The position numbers and the translations under genes are program-made. Below the pieces are notes generated by a model, which was given only the letters and a program-made list of their open reading frames with translations, ran no database searches and was not told where the DNA came from. Positions 1 to 12,032 of a stretch of DNA of 64,000 nucleotides are shown piece by piece; the stretch's first letter is position 1; each line of letters starts with the position of its first letter. Origin of the DNA: Gadus chalcogrammus (lineage: Eukaryota; Chordata; Actinopteri; Gadiformes; Gadidae); assembly GCF_026213295.1 (NCBI RefSeq), contig NC_079423.1:689814-753813 (forward strand), written 5' to 3'.

Positions 1-1350
1 GTATGTCGGGACTGTCAGAGAAAGTCTAAAACTTTTTGAAAATAAGTAACCAGATGTCTTACGGAGCACTCACCTGTACCGTGCCCGAGTACTTTTTCCC
101 CCTAAAGTCTTGATCGTTTGGCTAGTGTGAGCACGCCATCCGTACTCAAGTACAGTTCAATTCTGTGGCCTCAGTACACTTCGGAGTGGTGTGCTCAGGC
201 CACGGTACAGATGCTAATGAGCCGACACGTGCACACGCACGGATACGCAACCTGAGCTGGTTGCGTATGTACAAGAGGCAACCGGACTCAGGCCGAGTTG
301 AGATTGCCTGATGTGAGCACAGGCCAGCGGCACAGTGGGGGGGGGGGGCAAGCGAGTCAGTTCGGCTTCCCCTCCTACGTAGGAAAGGGGCACATTTGAA
401 TATTACCCCTCACTTCCTCGTCCCCCTCCAATCAGAGCATAGATACGATTTTGTGAACGAGCGGAAGAGCACTGGGCGGAGATGTTGGCGTATTTCAGAG
501 ACAGGGAGATTCCATGCAAAAATTGATTTCTAATTTGTCAGTTTGCCATGTGACTGCCTGGCAGGGAGTCCGGCAGAACTGCCGGACTGCCGCCCAAGCA
601 ACCCCGCCAGAGCTTCGGCGGCGGCAGGCCGGGTAGGGGAGCTTCGCCGGCAGTCTGGCAGCTCAGCTCCAGGAGTACAATTCCTTTCTCCTCCATGTCA
701 TGGTTCTAGCTGGACAGAGAGTCAAAGCCAAAGTTCCTTTCCCCCAATTCTTCTCAACCATGGCCGAGATGACCCCCACTACGATTTTTTACTTGTTATG
801 GAAGTCTTTTGCGCGCCGCTTTTTTGTTTATGCTTGCTAAACATGATTATTCTACCTTCTCTAGTCAACTTGCTTTTCTTTCCTGCTGAAGGGAGAAACA
901 ACTCGCGTCACGTCATCGCGACTCATCATGAATGACAGCTATCAAGGTGATTGGACAAATGATCCTTTCCTCCTCCCATACCAGCCACTCAGCGTTAGCC
1001 TACCTTACCGACCCGCCCCCGAGCTATTTCATTCACAAAAACAATACAGTTGCTGGACAGCTCCTTTTTTTTCTTCCTCCATGGGCCCCTGACGGCGTCT
1101 GGGCCCCGGTGCAGCTGCACCGGTTGCACCATCGATATTTGCGCCACTGAATGGAGCCAAATATTAATCACTATTGAGATCTCCAGGCCTTTCCTTTGTC
1201 TGGATTTTGATGAACCCCCGACACCTCATGTAAATGGCCCTTTATGGCGCATTTCCATCGGCGGGTGCGGGGCGGCAACCAATTCTTAGAAAAACCTCTT
1301 CTATTACCCATCAATTCAAGATACAATTGTAGTTATCCAAGGTTCATGTT
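1..1350. other. Repeat-derived region without a recognisable gene
   Basis: No gene is supported here. The longest frame (543-935, plus) has no recognisable domain. The stretch at about 660-790 matches the internal unit of the TTAA elements at 1550 and 5664 (shared words such as GTCAAAGCCAAAGTTCCTTT), so it is repeat-derived. Positions 1110-1150 share a GCAGCTGCACCGGTTGCAC word with 1480-1500 in the CAGGG-ended element that follows. A run of G lies near 340. Confidence 0.6.
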
Positions 1351-4165
1351 CAGGGCTCCAGACTAACTTTTTCCTTGGGTGCACTAGTGCGCCTAAATCT
1401 TTAATTTGGGTGCACCAGCACGTATTTATGGTGCACGCAAGTTTTGAGTTGTTAAGGGGGAGGGGGGGGGCAACCCGGGCAGCTGCACCGGTTGCACTGT
1501 CGATATTTACGCCATTGATTAATAATATCTTGACCATTAAATAAATGCCTTAAAGGTCCCATGACATGCTATTTTATGTATTCTTTAATATAGGTATTAG
1601 TGGGCAACTAACACAGTATTCAAAGACGTTCCCTAAATTCAGCCGTGGTGCAGAGTTACAGCCACTCCGAGCCAGTCGCACATTGAGCTTCCCCCAAATG
1701 CGCTGTTTCGGTGGGCGTGTCAAGGAGGAGGGTGGGGGTGTGGCCCTGAGCAGCTTGCAGCCACCATGCGCTCTGTTTACAGTGGATGTATCGCAATGGC
1801 GAGGCGCACAGCCTTTAGCCGTGTTCTGTAAATATTCTAGAACACACGGGAGTCCTGGAGCTCTATATCTAAATATTATCATATAGCCTACACAGATATC
1901 TATATATCATATAATATATATTATCACGGCCAAAAGCTGTGTGAGCCGATATTATGAATCTCAAACGACCGCGTTGGGTTCTCCGACGTTCCTCCACATC
2001 AATGTGAATACACACACTGTAACGTGTTTCTTGTTGGTTCTTTGACGTGTCTTGTATTTCCACAACGAGACTGTCGTGGGGGTTATCTGAGCCATGGTTG
2101 AGAAGGAATTGGGGGAAAGGAACTTTGGTTTGACTCGCTGAAGTACATGAACTGCGACATGCCGCCGGTTGCCGCGAGGCACCATCGCCCGGCAGCGGGC
2201 AGCCGGCAGCGCGCGGTTCAGTCGACTTCAGGTTGATGTGAAAGTGGAAGAACCAGAGACGTCGCAGAACCCGACAAAGTCGTTTGTGATTCATAATATC
2301 GTCTGTAGGCGCACACAATATGTTATATGATATAGATATCTATGTATTATATGATATTATTTAGATATAGAGCTCCAGGACTGTAACGCAAGTGTTGTAC
2401 ACTTCCTTGTTATTTGGATAACCGTTCTGCTGTTGGTGTGATGGCGCATAACACGAATGAATGAATTGGGGGGAAGGAACTTTGGCTTTGACTCCCTCAA
2501 GAACATGAACCACGACATGGAGGAGAAAGGGATTGTTGGCGGCGAATGTCTCCCGCTTGAGCCCCACTGAGGGACCACCGCCGGAGGCGGAGGTGCATAA
2601 GCGCTGCCCGGCAAAGATCCCTTTCTCCTCCTTGTCTTGCTTCATGGTCTTGAGGGAGTCAAAGCCAAAGTTCCTTCCCCCCAATTCATTCTCAACCTTG
2701 GCTGAGATAACCCCCAATACGAGTCTCGTTGTAGAAATACCAGAGACGAGAGTCCGACGTGATGCGCCATCACACCAACAGCAGAACGGTTATCCAAATA
2801 ACAAGGAAGTGTACAACACTTGCGTTACAGTCCTGCCAGCTCTATATCTAAATAATATCATATAATACATAGATATCTATATCATATAACATATTGTGTG
2901 CGCCTCCAGACGATATTATGAATCACAAACGACTTTGTCGGGTTCTGCGACGTCTCTGGTTCTTCCACTTTCACATCAACCTGAAGTCGACTGAACCGCG
3001 CGCTGCCTGCTGCCGGCTGCCCGCCGCCGGGGGATGGTGACTCGCGGCAACCGGCGGCATGTCGCAGTTCATGTACTTCAGCGAGTCAAACCAAAGTTCC
3101 TTTCCCCCAATTCCTTCTCAACCATGGCTCAGATAACCCCCACGACAGTCTCGTTGTGGAAATACAAGACACGTCAAAGAACCGACAAGAAACACTTGCG
3201 TTACAGTGTGTGTATTCACACACACACATGTGGCGCTCGCACGGTCGAGTCTCATTGGCGGGCCAACGTCTCTGGGCGGGCCAGGCAGAGTAAGGGGAGG
3301 AGCTGAGATTCCTGATGACGTCATGAGCACAGACATTCCAAACAGCGCGCTTGAGCCTCAGTTTTTTCGAAGGCGAGCAGAACAGCTAGTGCTAGTTTTA
3401 CACCAAACGAAAGTTTTAGCCACTGGGGGACCATAGGCAGGCTAGGGAACTCATATTTATGTTAGAAAACCTCCCAAAGTGAGATTTTCATGTCATGGGA
3501 CCTTTAAATAAATGCCAAATCTGTATCTCTCATAAAGAATATCGTCAGACAATGCCAAGGGAGCGGTTCTGTCCCGAAAAACCCTCTGTCTCTGGAGAGA
3601 CGCCTGTACGATAAGTGTGCCGAGGTCCATGGGAACACCCACAAATGGTGACGCCATTATCGGAGGAGGGGCTAGGAAGCTGCGCACGCCGATATAAGTA
3701 GCCAATCTCCGGGTAGACTCGCTGAAAAGCTGCTCCCGACCAGGTTTGGTTGCGAGCGTAAGTCACCATGGTGATACAGCGACGCTTAAAGAGATCAACT
3801 TTCATAGTACAGCTAACCCAGGCTTTCAGTTCAACATACCTCGCTAACCCTCTAATCGAGCTTCGTAGTACAGGCCCCTGGATTGGGCTTCGCGGGTTTG
3901 TTTACCGGCGTTTCTATTGTTACCGGTCTTGCGTGTTCCAACGGTTTATTAGGTGTCTAATAAATCGCTGTGTAATCAATACTTCATTCACTGCCTCTTC
4001 CGTGGTTATTACAATATTATGAATAGACTGCTCTGTAAAAAAATAAATAATAATTATACCAGATACATTTTCAGTCGCACCGGTGCGCCCAAATAAAATA
4101 TTTGGTCGCACTACCCCGAATTCTAGACGCATGTGCGCCCAAATTAGGCGCACTCTGGAGCCCTG
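1351..4165. mobile_element. Non-autonomous CAGGG-ended (hAT-like) DNA transposon, split by a TTAA element
   Basis: The left end reads CAGGGCTCCAGACTAAC and the right end is the matching inverted TCTGGAGCCCTG. ATGTT lies immediately outside both ends (1346-1350 and 4166-4170), so a 5-bp target duplication is visible. Subterminal parts carry repeated TTTGGGTGCACYAGTGCGCC-like words in opposite orientation. CAGGG ends are typical of hAT transposons, but these usually duplicate 8 bp, so the superfamily is inferred. No transposase frame is present. The TTAA element at 1550-3507 sits inside it. Confidence 0.6.
1550..3507. mobile_element. TTAA-flanked non-autonomous element, copy 1 (piggyBac-like MITE)
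   Basis: The ends are TTAAAGGTCCCATGACATG and its inverted form at 3489-3507, with TTAA at each border. The interior is palindromic: about 2010-2180 reappears inverted at about 3035-3205, and about 2360-2480 reappears inverted at about 2750-2830. The small frames inside all come from this repeated unit and are not credible genes. TTAA duplication is the hallmark of piggyBac-type transposition. No transposase is encoded, so mobilisation in trans is inferred. Confidence 0.8.
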
Positions 4166-5091
4166 ATGTTGGTAACAGCCCAAGATTAATTATGTATTAT
4201 CTATCAATTAACATAGTACTTTCCAATAAACTACTTTTTCTTATATAGTTATTGTTCATAGCTACACCCATTTTTAAAAGGTTTATTCGATTTACCTCAG
4301 AGAATACGGAATTGTTTTTATTTAAGTTGAAAAATTACAGCAATAACAGCCCCTGCAGGAACAGTTTTCCCCTAGTGTCATGGTACATCTTCTTAAATAC
4401 TGGGTGTGAAGCCTTGTTTGTTTCCATGGTATTACCATTGTAGGATCAATAGGTCTAACTATTGAAGCTCAAGCTTGACGCTCCGTTTTCCCATCGACGC
4501 ATACCTCATCCAATATCCACAAAAATAATCCACCGGACCAAGACGTGAAGTTTGAAAGGTTTAAGAGATAGAAAGAGATTGAGAGGTCAGAAAACTGTGT
4601 GGCTCCATGCTTGTTATTCCTGACTGTCTGTCACAGGTAGTTAACACAATTAAGTTCCTCTCAAACTTCAAAATAAAGTAACTAAATGTGCGCATACACC
4701 AAAAATATTGCAAGGGAATTTCTAAATAAAATTTGACATGTTCGAAATTACCACACCTGACTATTATATTATTTCACTTATGAAAATCCTGCAACCATGT
4801 TCTTTCCATATCCTTTGTATATGTAATTGCATTGTCCACGTAGTTAACTGGAACTTGTACCATATATGTTCTGCAACGTTACTAAGTAAAACATGACAAT
4901 TTACCAAGTAAATAAGATGAAACTGTACTGTACACGAAAGCCATGTTTGTTTCCATGGTAATACCAGGCTCTTACCAAATAAGTTCTAACTGGTTATTCA
5001 CTTTTTTTCGGGCAATGAACACAAATTTGTACCATATATGTTCTGCAACGTCAGTAAGTAAAACATGACAATTTACCCCAGTAAATAAGTC
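4166..5091. other. AT-rich flank without a gene
   Basis: No coding frame is recognisable. A word around ACTTGTACCATATATGTTCT occurs at about 4852 and 5027 and again at about 13290, each near an ACCAGGCTCTTA-like word. This suggests an older repeat into which the L2 and hAT elements between 5.1 and 13.2 kb were inserted. Confidence 0.5.
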
Positions 5092-5663
5092 AAGTCAGGT
5101 TTATTTATATAGCACATTTCATATGGCATGCATAGGCACAATGTGCTTTGAGTGGAGAGATGTCATTCAATTATCTAAAATAAAAAAACACGCAAAAGAA
5201 AAGACAAAACAAACTGAAAAATAATAAAATAGAGTGTTTAAAAGCAAAGACCTGTAGGCTACTCATGAATTAAAAGCTAAAGAAAACAAATACGTTTTAA
5301 AATCCTTTTTAAAAGAGAGCGTTGATTGCGATGACTTTTATTCCAAAGGTAAGCTATTCCAGAGGATTGGAGCACAGTAACTAAAGGCACCATATGCTGC
5401 ATTAGTGTTCATTCATGGCATCGTGAGGAGACATTTACTGGAGGACCTTAAGTAACGGGTTGGATCATAAAAAGAGATCATATCTGAAATATAGGGTGGG
5501 GCGAGGCTGTTTAATGATTTAAAGACAAGAAGGAGTATTTTGAACTCAATTCTTTGTTTTACTGGGAGCCAGTGAAGGGATTTAAGAATAGGAGTAATAT
5601 GATTACATTTAGATATTCTAGTGAGTATTCTAGCAGCTGCATTTTGGATAAGTTGAAGTTTGT
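5092..5663 (-). pseudogene. L2-like LINE, 3' part (end of ORF2 and 3' tail)
   Basis: Read on the minus strand, 5676-5413 encodes the conserved end of an L2-type reverse transcriptase ORF: LNKLQLIQNAAARIL, then LHWLPVKQRIEFK, then LAPPYISDMI. The 3' tail around 5100-5130 carries the GCTATATAAATAAA type sequence common in teleost L2 tails. The frame continues across the TTAA insertion into 7675-8705. Stops after the reverse transcriptase tail and the missing endonuclease mark a dead, 5'-truncated copy. Confidence 0.85.
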
Positions 5664-7674
5664 TTAAAGGTCCCATGACATGCTATTTTATGTATTCTTT
5701 AATATAGGTATTAGTGGGCAACTAACACAGTATTCAAAGACGTTCCCGAAATTCAGCCGTGGTGCAGAGTTACAGCCACTCCGAGCCAGTCGCACTTTGA
5801 GCTTCCCCCAAATGCGCTGTTTTGGTGTCTGTAGCTATAATGCAAATGAGGAGGAGCGAGGCGGGTCAAGGAGGTGGGTGGGGGTATGGCCCTGAGCAGC
5901 TTGCAGCCACGGTACCATGCGCTCTGTTTACAGTGGATGTATCGCAATGGCGAGGCGCACAGCCTTTAGCCGTGTTCTGTAAATATTCTAGAACACACGG
6001 GACTCCTGGAGCTCTATATCTAAATATTATCATATAGCCTACATAGATATCTATATCATATAATATATATTATCACGGCCAAAAGCTGTGTGAGCCGATA
6101 TTATGAATCTCAAATGACCGCGTTGGGTTCTCCGACGTTCCTGGTTCTTCAACGTCCTCATCAATGTGAAGTAGACTGAACCGCGACAAGGAGGAGAAAG
6201 GGATCGTTGCCGGGCAGCGCTTAGGCACCTCCGCCTCTGGCGGTGGTCCCTCAGCGGGTCTCAAGCGGAAGACATTCGCCGCCAACAATCCCTTTCTCCT
6301 CCATGTCGTGGTTCATGTTCTTGAGGGAGTCAAAGCCAAAGTTCCTTCCCCCCAATTCATTCTCAACCTTGGCTGAGATAACCCCCAATACGAGTCTCGT
6401 TGTAGAAATACCAGAGACGAGAGTCCGACAGAACGGTTATCCAAATAACAAGGAAGTGTACAACACTTGCGTTACAGTCCTGGAGCTCTATATCTAAATA
6501 ATATAATATAATACATAGAAATCTATATCATTTAATACATATCACGGCCAAAAGCTGTGTGCACCTCCAGACGATATTATGAATCACAAACGACTGATTG
6601 GGTTCTGCGACGTCTCTGGTTCTTCCACTTTCAAATCAACCTGAAGTCGACTGAACCGCGCGCTGCCTGCTGCCGGCTGCCCGCTGCCCGCTGCCCGCTG
6701 CCCGCTGCCGGCTGCCCGCTGCCGGCTGCCCGCTGCCGGGCGATGGTGCCTCGCGGCAACCGGCGGCATGACGCAGTTCATGTACTTCAGCCAGTCAAAG
6801 CCAAAATTCCTTTCCCCCAATTCCTTCTCAACCATGGCTGAGATAACCCCCATTACGAGTCTAATTGTAGAAATACCAGAGACGAGAGTCCGACGTGTTA
6901 TGCACCATAACACCAAAAGCAGAACAGTTATCCAAATAATAAGGAAGTGTACAACACTTGCGTTACAGTCCTGGAGCTCTATATCTAAATAATATCATAT
7001 AATACATAGAAATCTATATCATTTAATACATATTATCACGGCCAAAAGCTGTGTGCGCCTCCAGACGATATTATGAATCACAAACGACTTTGTCGGGTTC
7101 TGCGACGTCTCTGGTTCTTCCACTTTCACATCAACCTGAAGTCGACTGAACCGGGCGCTGCCGGCTGCCCGCTGCCGGGCGATGGTGCCTCGCGGCAACC
7201 GGCGGCATGACGCAGTTCATGTACTTCAGCGAGTCAAAGCCAAAGTTCCTTTCCTTTCCTTCTCAACCATGGCTCAGATAACCCCCACAACAGTCTCGTT
7301 GTGGAAATACAAGACACGTCAAAGAACCGACAAGAAACACTTGCGTTAAAGTGTGTGTATTCATACACACACAGACACACACACACACACACACGTGGCG
7401 CTCGCACGGTCGAGTCTCATTGGCGGGCCAACGTCTCTGGGCGGGCCAGGCAGAGTAAGGGGAGGAGCTGAGATTCCTGATGACGTCATGAATACAGACA
7501 TTCCAAATCAGCGCGCTTGAGCCTCCGTTTTTTCAAAGGCGAGCAGAACAGCTAGTGCTCGTTTTACACCAAACGCAAGTTTTAGCCACTGGGGGACCAT
7601 AGGCAGTCTAGGGGAACTCATATTTATGTTAGAAAACCTCATAAAGTGAGATTTTTATGTCATGGGACCTTTAA
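5664..7674. mobile_element. TTAA-flanked non-autonomous element, copy 2, inserted in the L2 ORF
   Basis: It has the same ends as the 1550-3507 copy (TTAAAGGTCCCATGACATG and its inverse), with TTAA at 5664-5667 and 7671-7674. Removing the element with one TTAA joins the L2 frame exactly: AGLTKQM from the upstream side reads through TTA AAC into NKLQLIQNAAA. This defines the 4-bp duplication. Inside, the repeat unit lies mostly in direct orientation (about 6300, 6780 and 7220), unlike the palindromic copy 1. No transposase is present. Confidence 0.9.
6664..6742. repeat. GC-rich minisatellite (CTGCCCGCTGCCGG type)
   Basis: Short units of CTGCCCG and CTGCCGG alternate for about 80 bp within the TTAA element. 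Shorter versions sit at the equivalent places around 2190, 3005 and 7155, so the array has expanded in this copy. Confidence 0.85.
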
Positions 7675-8705
7675 CATCTGTTTTGTAAGACCAGCATAGA
7701 GTGTGTTACAATAACGACTGGAGATAAATGAGTAGTAATTTTTCGGAATCCTGTAAAGACAGGAGGCCACAAACTTTAGAAATATATCTAAGGTGGTAAA
7801 AGGCTGTCTTTGTAATGTGAGATATGTTTTTGAAAATTAAGATCAAGAGTCACTCCTACATTTTTAACATCCTTACACGGTTATACCAAACGGGAGGTTA
7901 GGATTGGGTGAAAGTGATGTCTCAGGGCCTTAGGACCTACAACCAGGATCTCTGTCTTGGCATCATTTAACATTAAAAAATGTTGGTGAGATGAGATGTT
8001 GTGTTGCCGAATGATAGACCCAAGTGGTAACATGTGCAAGTTAAAAAGCAAAGGACCAAGAATAGACCCTTGAGGTACCCCATATAAGATGGGCATTACA
8101 TCAGAAGAGAGGCTATTAATAGAAACAGAAAAAGATCTCCCGTTTAAATAGGATGAGATCCAAGCAAGAGCTGTTCCTTGGAGACCAACTTAATGCTGAT
8201 GACGTTGTAGAAGTATAGCATGATCAACGGTATCAAATGCAGCACTTAAGATCAAGGAGAACAAGAATGGACATTTTGTGATTGTGAGTCACAATTCTAA
8301 GTTCATTTACAACTCTGACCATAGCAATTTCTGTGCTGTGATTTACCCGGAACCCAGATTGATAGGCATCAAATATGGAGTTTTGAGACAAATAGGTGCA
8401 AAGTTGCTTATAAACAACCTTCTCTTGAATTTTGCCTAAGAAAGGCAAGTTAGAGATGGGCCTGTAACTTTCATAAGCCAAGGGGTCAAGGTTTTTTTTT
8501 TTGTAGCGGTGTAACAATGGCATGTTTGAGGCAGCCAGGGAATGTTCCAGATAGAAGGGAGGTGTTGACAATATGAAGTACATCAGCAGCCAAGGAGCTG
8601 AAGACTTGTTTGAGCAGCTTAGTAGGTACAGGGTCGAGGGAGCAAGTAGATTAACCTACTTTTTTGGACTACTTCTTCAAGCTCACTCAGATGGATTAGA
8701 GTGAA
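7675..8705 (-). pseudogene. L2-like LINE, 5' part (reverse transcriptase)
   Basis: The minus strand holds reverse transcriptase blocks in order: CSLDPVPTKLLKQVF near 8600-8650, then YRPISNLPFLGKIQEKVV and the YQSGFRVNHSTE block (8583-8300), a damaged LVLLDL block, then GVPQGSILGPLLFNLH (about 8085-8040). The YADD region is disrupted: the frame passes from the LGP block to HNISSHQHFLMLNDAKTE without a clean catalytic motif. The copy is broken by frameshifts and a deletion, has no endonuclease and is 5'-truncated near 8705. Confidence 0.8.
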
Positions 8706-8937
8706 ATTGTGAAGAGTAACCGTACTATTGGTTACTCGCATGCGCACTTCGATCCTGTATTCTTTAACATCTACGCCGAAAGGCACAACTCTGCTGTGCC
8801 TTTGTACGTAAATATGTTATGCCAGCAATCATCTACCCTACGTATCAAACATGGACCAATCGAAATCGAGATATTACTGGACATTTGCTTAGCTGACGTC
8901 ATTACACCGGCTACACGTAATCCCCGCGAAACTCAAA

Positions 8938-10018
8938 AAGTTAAAATGACAGCAGCAACATCTACCGATATTTTAGAGCTAAGAAATTTCTCTAAACTCA
9001 ACTTTACTAGCAAAAATGAGCTACTGGCAAAAGGGAGGCCTATGCCAACACTTGATGCACTCTTGCAGAAAAAGGGACCGAAAATTGTTCGCTCATTTCA
9101 AACGGATTGTGCGCCGCGCTTGTGCATAGCCTACTGTTGTCACGTAGCCTATTAGCCTAAACAATAAATGAGGTAATCTGGCTTTCATAACTCAGTGCCT
9201 ACCCACTTACTGACTTCACCGCACGTCACTGAGACCAACAGGAGTTTACATTACTGGAGGCAGAAAGGAAAAAGTTGCGAGATGTTCTGAAACGCCTGCT
9301 CTCAATCACTCTCTCACTGGCTTCAAGAAATTTGTCTTTTAGAGGCTCTTCTGACCGTCTTCATGAGCTAGACAATGGCAACTTTTTGAAGGAAGTGGAG
9401 CTTATGGCAACATATGACCCTGTAATGGAGATTCACCTGGCTAAAAGTTCCCACACACACTACCTCAGTCATGAAACACAGAACGAACTCATTCAGATAA
9501 TCTCTTCAGAAACATTACGCACTATAGTGAGACATATCCAGTCAGCAAAATATTTTTCTATCATTCTTGACTGTACCCCAGATTTCAGTCACAAGGAACA
9601 GATGTCAGTCATAGTGCGCATTGTCCATCTCCAGCTACAACCAGACATTAAAGAATACTTCCTGGGATATATTGATGTGGAGGAAACTACTGGATTTAGC
9701 CTGTCAAATGTTATCCTGGAGAAGTTGAAGGAGCTTGGCATTCCATTCGAAAATTGTCGAGGACAGGCCTATGACAATGGAGCCAACATGAAGGGGAAGA
9801 AGCAAGGTGTTCAGGCTAGACTCCTACAATTAAACACAAGAGAATTTTTCGTTCCTTGTGGAGCTCACACCATGAATCTCGTCATAGCTGATGCTGCCAA
9901 GTCCTCCCAAGATGCCACTGGCTGTTTGCAAAAGTTATTCAATTTCTTTTCAGGGGCCACCTAGTGATGGGCCATTTTGACAAAGCTTGTCTAACTGATG
10001 TTAGATGGGAAAGCAGGC
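8938..10018 (+). pseudogene. hAT transposase (ZMYM1-like), N-terminal and central part
   Basis: A frame from the ATG at 8946 runs through TLDALLQKKGPKIVRSFQTD, a sequence that precedes the TTF-type zinc finger in ZMYM1-like hAT transposases. The finger itself is absent and the frame breaks at about 9107. Coding resumes near 9240 (LEAERKKLRDVLKRL) and continues to 9962 with the DUF4371-type core: FSIILDCTPDFSHKEQMS, then RGQAYDNGANMKGKKQGVQ, then FVPCGAHTMNLVI. A stop and frameshift follow at 9961. DKACLTDVRWESRL then leads to the TTAA insertion at 10019. The copy is inactive, with a zinc-finger deletion and frameshifts. Confidence 0.85.
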
Positions 10019-12032
10019 TTAAAGTGGAAAGGAAGCAATCAAATAAACAGATGTCTATAGCACTAGTTAAATATTTCAATATACCATAAATACAAATAAA
10101 GTCGGAAATATTAACCATTATTCAGAATAAAGCACAAACAAGTTGCATAAATTATAATGTTTTCAGCCTGTGCGCCGCCATCTCTGTTTTCAGAATACGA
10201 TGACGTCACGGGAATGGTTGGTAATATTCTATGTTGTTTACATAGCGGCTCATAGCCTCACTAGCCGCGTTTACATGGCACATCTGATCCGCATAGATTT
10301 CTATGCGGCATAGATCTGTTCCTAAAAATGTGTTCCGAATGTACTGTATACATGGCAGTAACAAAAGTGTCCGTTATGTCTCTCGCGCACACCTGACACA
10401 TCTCTGGACCGGCGGCGACATAATGGATGTCTTAACACTATCGGGGATTTTAAATTTGATTTTAATGAAAGCACAGCAGGAGAGAGCTTTTCTCTGCCTG
10501 CTGCTTCAATTAAGAAGGAGGAGGACAGCGCAGCAACGTATTATTATATATTAACCCTAAGCTCCGCCGCAAACAAGAGGAATTTGGATGCGAGTCCGCA
10601 GCCAAGACTGGTGGGAGAGAGTGGCCTTACGGGAATTTAGTGACCAGAAATCCTCGAAGGTCCAATTGCGAACTACTGCAGCTGCCATCTCTCTAAGTTA
10701 AGAAGTATTTTAACGTTCAGCCTGCAAAAGTACAAGTAATAGCCTACTCATTTACAGTTATCTCGGACGCACGCGGACACTACGATACGCAAACACGTCA
10801 TTAATAAACACCCATGTCCCGTCGCTTAGCAACCGGACACGCTTACCAGGAATCAGGCAATAAATCCACTTTCCTTGACAGCGGTGAAGTTCGGTGTGCT
10901 TAAAAGTACAGACGGAGCTCAGTGGACCAATTGCGAACTACTGCGGCTGCTCTAAGTTAAACCCCAATCTATTCGGAATAAGTGTATACATGGCGATTAA
11001 AACGGACTACACCACCTCTTCTATTCGGTATAGAATCTATGCCGAACAGATAATTGTATTCCGAATGAGGCGTATACATGATCATTTTCTGTTCCGCATA
11101 GAAATCTATGCGGAACAGATGTGTCCATGTAAACGCGGCTACTGGAGGTGATAATAACTGACGTCTCCCGGCTCTGCCCGTCCACTGGATGTTGTTTACA
11201 GCTATGAAAAGTAGTACACGGGTGCAGCAGCTGGGCTACCACGCTGTCTTACAGTTCGTTCATTTCATGATACATGTAATTGTCGTGCCATTTGGGTGTG
11301 CACATGAATATGCGAAAATAGTGCAACCGACGGTGTTTGCAAATGGATTATTTCCGAAATCAATGGATTATTTTGGCGATGGATTAGAAATGATCAAGAG
11401 CATGGAGCGAGTCTGCAAACAAGACAATCTTCGAACAGTGAATGTACTAGTTTCTCTGTTTCTCTAGTAGGCCTACTAGAAGCTAAGTTTACCTCTCGTT
11501 CCTCTGCCTGGCAAGCGCGTTTCTGCACTCTTTCTCTGCGCATAAGAGCAGCGCCCGGGTCCGATTTGACAGGTCTGTCCGTGTCTCCAGCACTATAGCC
11601 ACTAAAATTAAAAATTGTTGGCACAGCATCTGGCTTCAGCCGATTGGTGGGACAGCAAAAGCTCCCTCTTCAATGTAATCAGCCTCTATAAAGTGGTCGC
11701 TACATACTCTCTGCCCTCATCCCATTCGGGGGCTGAGGCGTTTCAATGCAGCTAACCATCTTTGGAGCAGTTTAGGCTTCTTGACAGGAATGACATGGAA
11801 ATGAACTATTTTACCACTCTCTTTTGTTTATTTGAAAGCGCTAACCATTCTGATGACGTAGCGCCTGCATTTTTAAAACATGGCCGCGCCCTACTTGCGA
11901 AAGTCGTCATCAACATTTCATTTTCCAGTGAAACTATTTGAAATTCAGGTTTAATGAAAATCCATGTATTCTCAAAAATGAAAAAGCAACCAAAAAATGG
12001 TCACAGTTCTCATTGCTTCATTTCCACTTTAA
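10019..12032. mobile_element. TTAA-flanked non-autonomous element inserted in the hAT transposase
   Basis: The ends are TTAAAGTGGAAAGGAAGCAA and an inverted counterpart (TTGCTTCATTTCCACTTTAA), with TTAA at 10019-10022 and 12029-12032. Removing the insert and one TTAA restores the host frame across the junction (RWESRL-K-IVTAVRNQ). The TIR differs from that of the GGTCCCATGACATG family, so this is a second TTAA family. The internal frames match nothing recognisable. A palindromic element lies inside at 10263-11140. Confidence 0.88.
10263..11140. mobile_element. Nested palindromic MITE (AGCCGCGTTTACATGG ends)
   Basis: AGCCGCGTTTACATGG at 10263 is mirrored by CCATGTAAACGCGGCT ending at 11140. 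The next ~60 bp are also inverted (words such as CATAGATTTCTATGCGG). Additional inner copies of the subterminal sequence occur near 10980 and 11040-11090. A partly duplicated block, TCCAATTGCGAACTACTGC, occurs at about 10660 and 10927. No transposase is seen and the superfamily is unknown. Confidence 0.75.

Noticed and set aside
2357..3306. Recurring small proteins with LRESKPKFLPPNSF and LQRVKPKFLSPNSF
   Set aside because: They arise from the internal repeat unit of the TTAA elements on both strands. Copies differ by frameshifts and no start, domain or codon pattern supports coding.
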